Positions 59,042 to 60,442 of a stretch of DNA of 60,442 nt are shown here, in pieces. Within the stretch, counting starts at the first letter, position 1. Each line of letters starts with the position of its first letter. A program made the position numbers and the translations under genes. Source of the DNA: an uncultured Muribaculaceae bacterium (GTDB lineage Bacteria > Bacteroidota > Bacteroidia > Bacteroidales > Muribaculaceae); contig CAJTYC010000002.1 of assembly GCA_910584185.1 (NCBI GenBank), positions 1-60,442 on the forward strand, in the 5' to 3' direction. Below the pieces are notes generated by a model. The model did no database searches, was not told the DNA's origin, and saw only the letters and a program-made list of their open reading frames with translations.

Positions 59042-60235
59042 TTATCGCTGCCAGGTGAAATTTTTTTTGTATGTGCCCAAGTGGGAGAGCTTGAAGATGG
59101 CGTTGGCAATAGGTCGCCATAGCCATAGCAGCGGTGCTGCCCACCATGCGGCTGTCACGTCAAACAGCTTGGCGGCCTTGCGGTAGCTGAGCATGTCGGC
59201 TGTCCAGAGCATTGCCACGATGATGCATGCCGCCACGATGGGCCATAGGGAGGGGAGGCCGAGCAGGGCTCCGGCCACGGCGGCAGCGGTGACGAGCCAT
59301 TGCATGAGGCTCACTGCGCCGGCACGCAAGAAGGGTGCGGACGGCAGCCAGCGGCGCGTGAAGTTGCGCGACGCTTTATGAAGCGACCATATGCGCCGGG
59401 CGGATTCTCCCCAATTCACGGTAAGTATGGTGTGTGGCGATGTGGCGATGCGGGCGTTGGCCGATGTGCATATCTGATTGATATATACATCATCTTCACC
59501 ATTAAGTAGATACATGCAATTGGCGTATCCTTTGTTGTCGAAAAATGCCGTGCGACGCAGCGCGAGGTTGAAGCCGTCGCCGCGATATGGATGCCCCATG
59601 GCCGCATATCCGGCCCAGAGGCTGTCGCTTAGCAGGGAGTCGAAACGGCGGTAGCACTTGCCGAGGCCGTGAAACTCATTGAAGTCCGGGTGGGTCAGAC
59701 CGAACACAAGGTCGATATATTTGCCTTGTGGCCCGCAGAAAGGTGTCATCATGCCGCTCAGCCAGCTTGCGGAAGGTATGGTTATATTGGCGCGGGTTGT
59801 CAGCACCACTTCACCTTTGGCTGCCTTTATGCCGATGGTGTTGGCAAGTTTCAGGCGGCTCAGGTTGTGCGAGCCTGGCTGCAGATAGGTCACATATACG
59901 TTATCCCAACGCTGCTCCACAATCTCGGATATATATGAGGCGTATTCGGCGCCGGAGTCGCACACCACCACCACGTCGAAGTCGGGATAGTTCTGCTCGC
60001 AGACCGACTGGAGGGTATTCATCAGTGTCTCCTCGTCGCTTTGGCAATATATCACCACAGTGGCCTTGGGCATTGAGGCCGGTTGGCCGTCGGTTTCGGG
60101 CTTGTGTTGGTCTTCATGGCGCGCTGCGCTGCGCAGTGGCCGCATACCATAGGTTATCATAAAGATAACACCGGCTATCGCGACGCCGAGAAGCGCCCAC
60201 GATTCCGGTGGTATGTCGTAAAGAGATGTTGTCAT
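59042..60235 (-). CDS. Membrane-anchored glycosyltransferase family 2
   Basis: The 397-residue protein has an N-terminal membrane segment (WALLGVAIAGVIFMITYG), a GT-A domain from about 55 (ATVVIYCQSDEETL; VVVVCDSGAEY) and two or three C-terminal hydrophobic stretches (AVSLMQWLVTAAAVAGALLG and following). The family's acidic motif may be LNGEDDVYIN. The layout fits processive or membrane-bound sugar transferases. The normal DxD is replaced by TRANITIPS, so activity is not certain. It is not adjacent to the main glycan operons. No promoter was found upstream. Confidence 0.78.
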   Translation of the reverse strand: MTTSLYDIPPESWALLGVAIAGVIFMITYGMRPLRSAARHEDQHKPETDGQPASMPKATVVIYCQSDEETLMNTLQSVCEQNYPDFDVVVVCDSGAEYASYISEIVEQRWDNVYVTYLQPGSHNLSRLKLANTIGIKAAKGEVVLTTRANITIPSASWLSGMMTPFCGPQGKYIDLVFGLTHPDFNEFHGLGKCYRRFDSLLSDSLWAGYAAMGHPYRGDGFNLALRRTAFFDNKGYANCMYLLNGEDDVYINQICTSANARIATSPHTILTVNWGESARRIWSLHKASRNFTRRWLPSAPFLRAGAVSLMQWLVTAAAVAGALLGLPSLWPIVAACIIVAMLWTADMLSYRKAAKLFDVTAAWWAAPLLWLWRPIANAIFKLSHLGTYKKNFTWQR

Positions 60236-60317
60236 AGTTTTTGCCTCCCACTATGCCGGTTATAAGGTGAGCCTCAGCTGCTTGATGCCCTGCGCCGGCT
60301 AACGGTTATGCGGGTAA

Positions 60318-60340
60318 TAAGAGCCCATCTCATAAAAATT
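60318..60340. repeat. Second copy of the 23-bp repeat
   Basis: It matches 16742-16764 at 22 of 23 positions. It begins TAAGAGCCCATCTCATAAA and is directly followed by the hairpin that ends the window. Possibly an insertion-sequence end. Confidence 0.75.
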
Positions 60341-60357
60341 TTGCCCATAGGGGTCGC

Positions 60358-60442
60358 AGAGTTGAGTCGATTTTAGTGCCTGACTGCAAGGCGCAACCTT
60401 TCGGTTGCAACTGAAAGTCAGGTGCTAAAAGCGGCCAACTCT
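60358..60442. repeat. Long hairpin at the right edge of the window
   Basis: AGAGTTG (60358-60364) pairs with CAACTCT (60436-60442). The stem continues inward with few mismatches through TTTTAG/CTAAAA and CCTGACT/AGTCAGG. A separate hairpin GCAACC-TTTC-GGTTGC (60393-60408) fills the interior. It could be a small structured RNA or the end of a mobile element. Its outer limit coincides with the window edge, so the full extent is unknown. Confidence 0.6.

Overview
The window looks like chromosome of a member of the Bacteroidales, plausibly Muribaculaceae or a close relative (inference). The evidence is: recurrent promoters of the Bacteroidota form TTTG-N19/20-TAnnTTTG; two secreted proteins with type IX-like C-terminal sorting domains; a BspA-type leucine-rich-repeat protein; a bacterial GH3-family protein; and closest resemblance of most proteins to Bacteroidales families. 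No rRNA, tRNA, CRISPR array or complete insertion sequence was seen.

Layout. (1) 1-2487: a long hairpin, a tandem palindromic promoter array with no gene behind it, then purT and panB on the minus strand. (2) 2582-6415: a methionine operon metY-metX-hom, preceded by a Met/Cys-rich leader peptide and an intrinsic terminator, i.e. a textbook-like attenuator. (3) 6476-16739: carA-carB-pyrC-pyrK-pyrD-pyrF-pyrE-pyrB, the whole route from bicarbonate and glutamine to UMP. It has its own promoter and a second attenuator-like leader with an Arg-rich ORF. PyrB carries a C-terminal zinc module that resembles the zinc domain of PyrI, and no separate pyrI is present. (4) 16986-18433: an AAA ATPase/DUF4143-type gene broken by one in-frame TGA, behind three 34-bp-spaced repeats that contain its promoter. 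(5) 18497-33503: purE-purL-purM-purH-purD-folD-purB-purA-guaB-guaA, i.e. most of purine synthesis, with a structured leader in front of purE. (6) 33634-40584: an exopolysaccharide operon (initiating sugar-phosphate transferase, Wza-like export lipoprotein, Wzc-like tyrosine kinase, PHP phosphatase, flippase). (7) 40671-44096, minus strand: an acetyltransferase and leuS. (8) 44622-50082: more polysaccharide genes (three glycosyltransferases, a Wzy-like polymerase, UDP-galactopyranose mutase), several with their own promoters. (9) 50250-54748: an in-frame fusion of RdgB with a PorZ-like beta-propeller protein, then an LRR protein. (10) 54853-60235, minus strand: UDP-sugar dehydrogenase, GH3-family protein, a TrmB-TPR fusion and a membrane glycosyltransferase. 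(11) A long hairpin closes the window.

How the genes work together: blocks 2, 3 and 5 form about 30 kb of almost uninterrupted plus-strand biosynthesis (methionine, UMP, IMP to AMP and GMP, plus one-carbon supply by folD and purT). Blocks 6-8 together encode a Wzx/Wzy-type surface polysaccharide that probably contains galactofuranose. A 9-bp minisatellite (consensus TTAA[A/C]GACC) sits at five intergenic sites, and a 9-bp-period coding repeat builds the linker of the TrmB-TPR fusion. The strongest candidates for something new are the Met/Cys attenuator, the carA and purE leaders, the PyrB-zinc-domain fusion and the RdgB-PorZ fusion.
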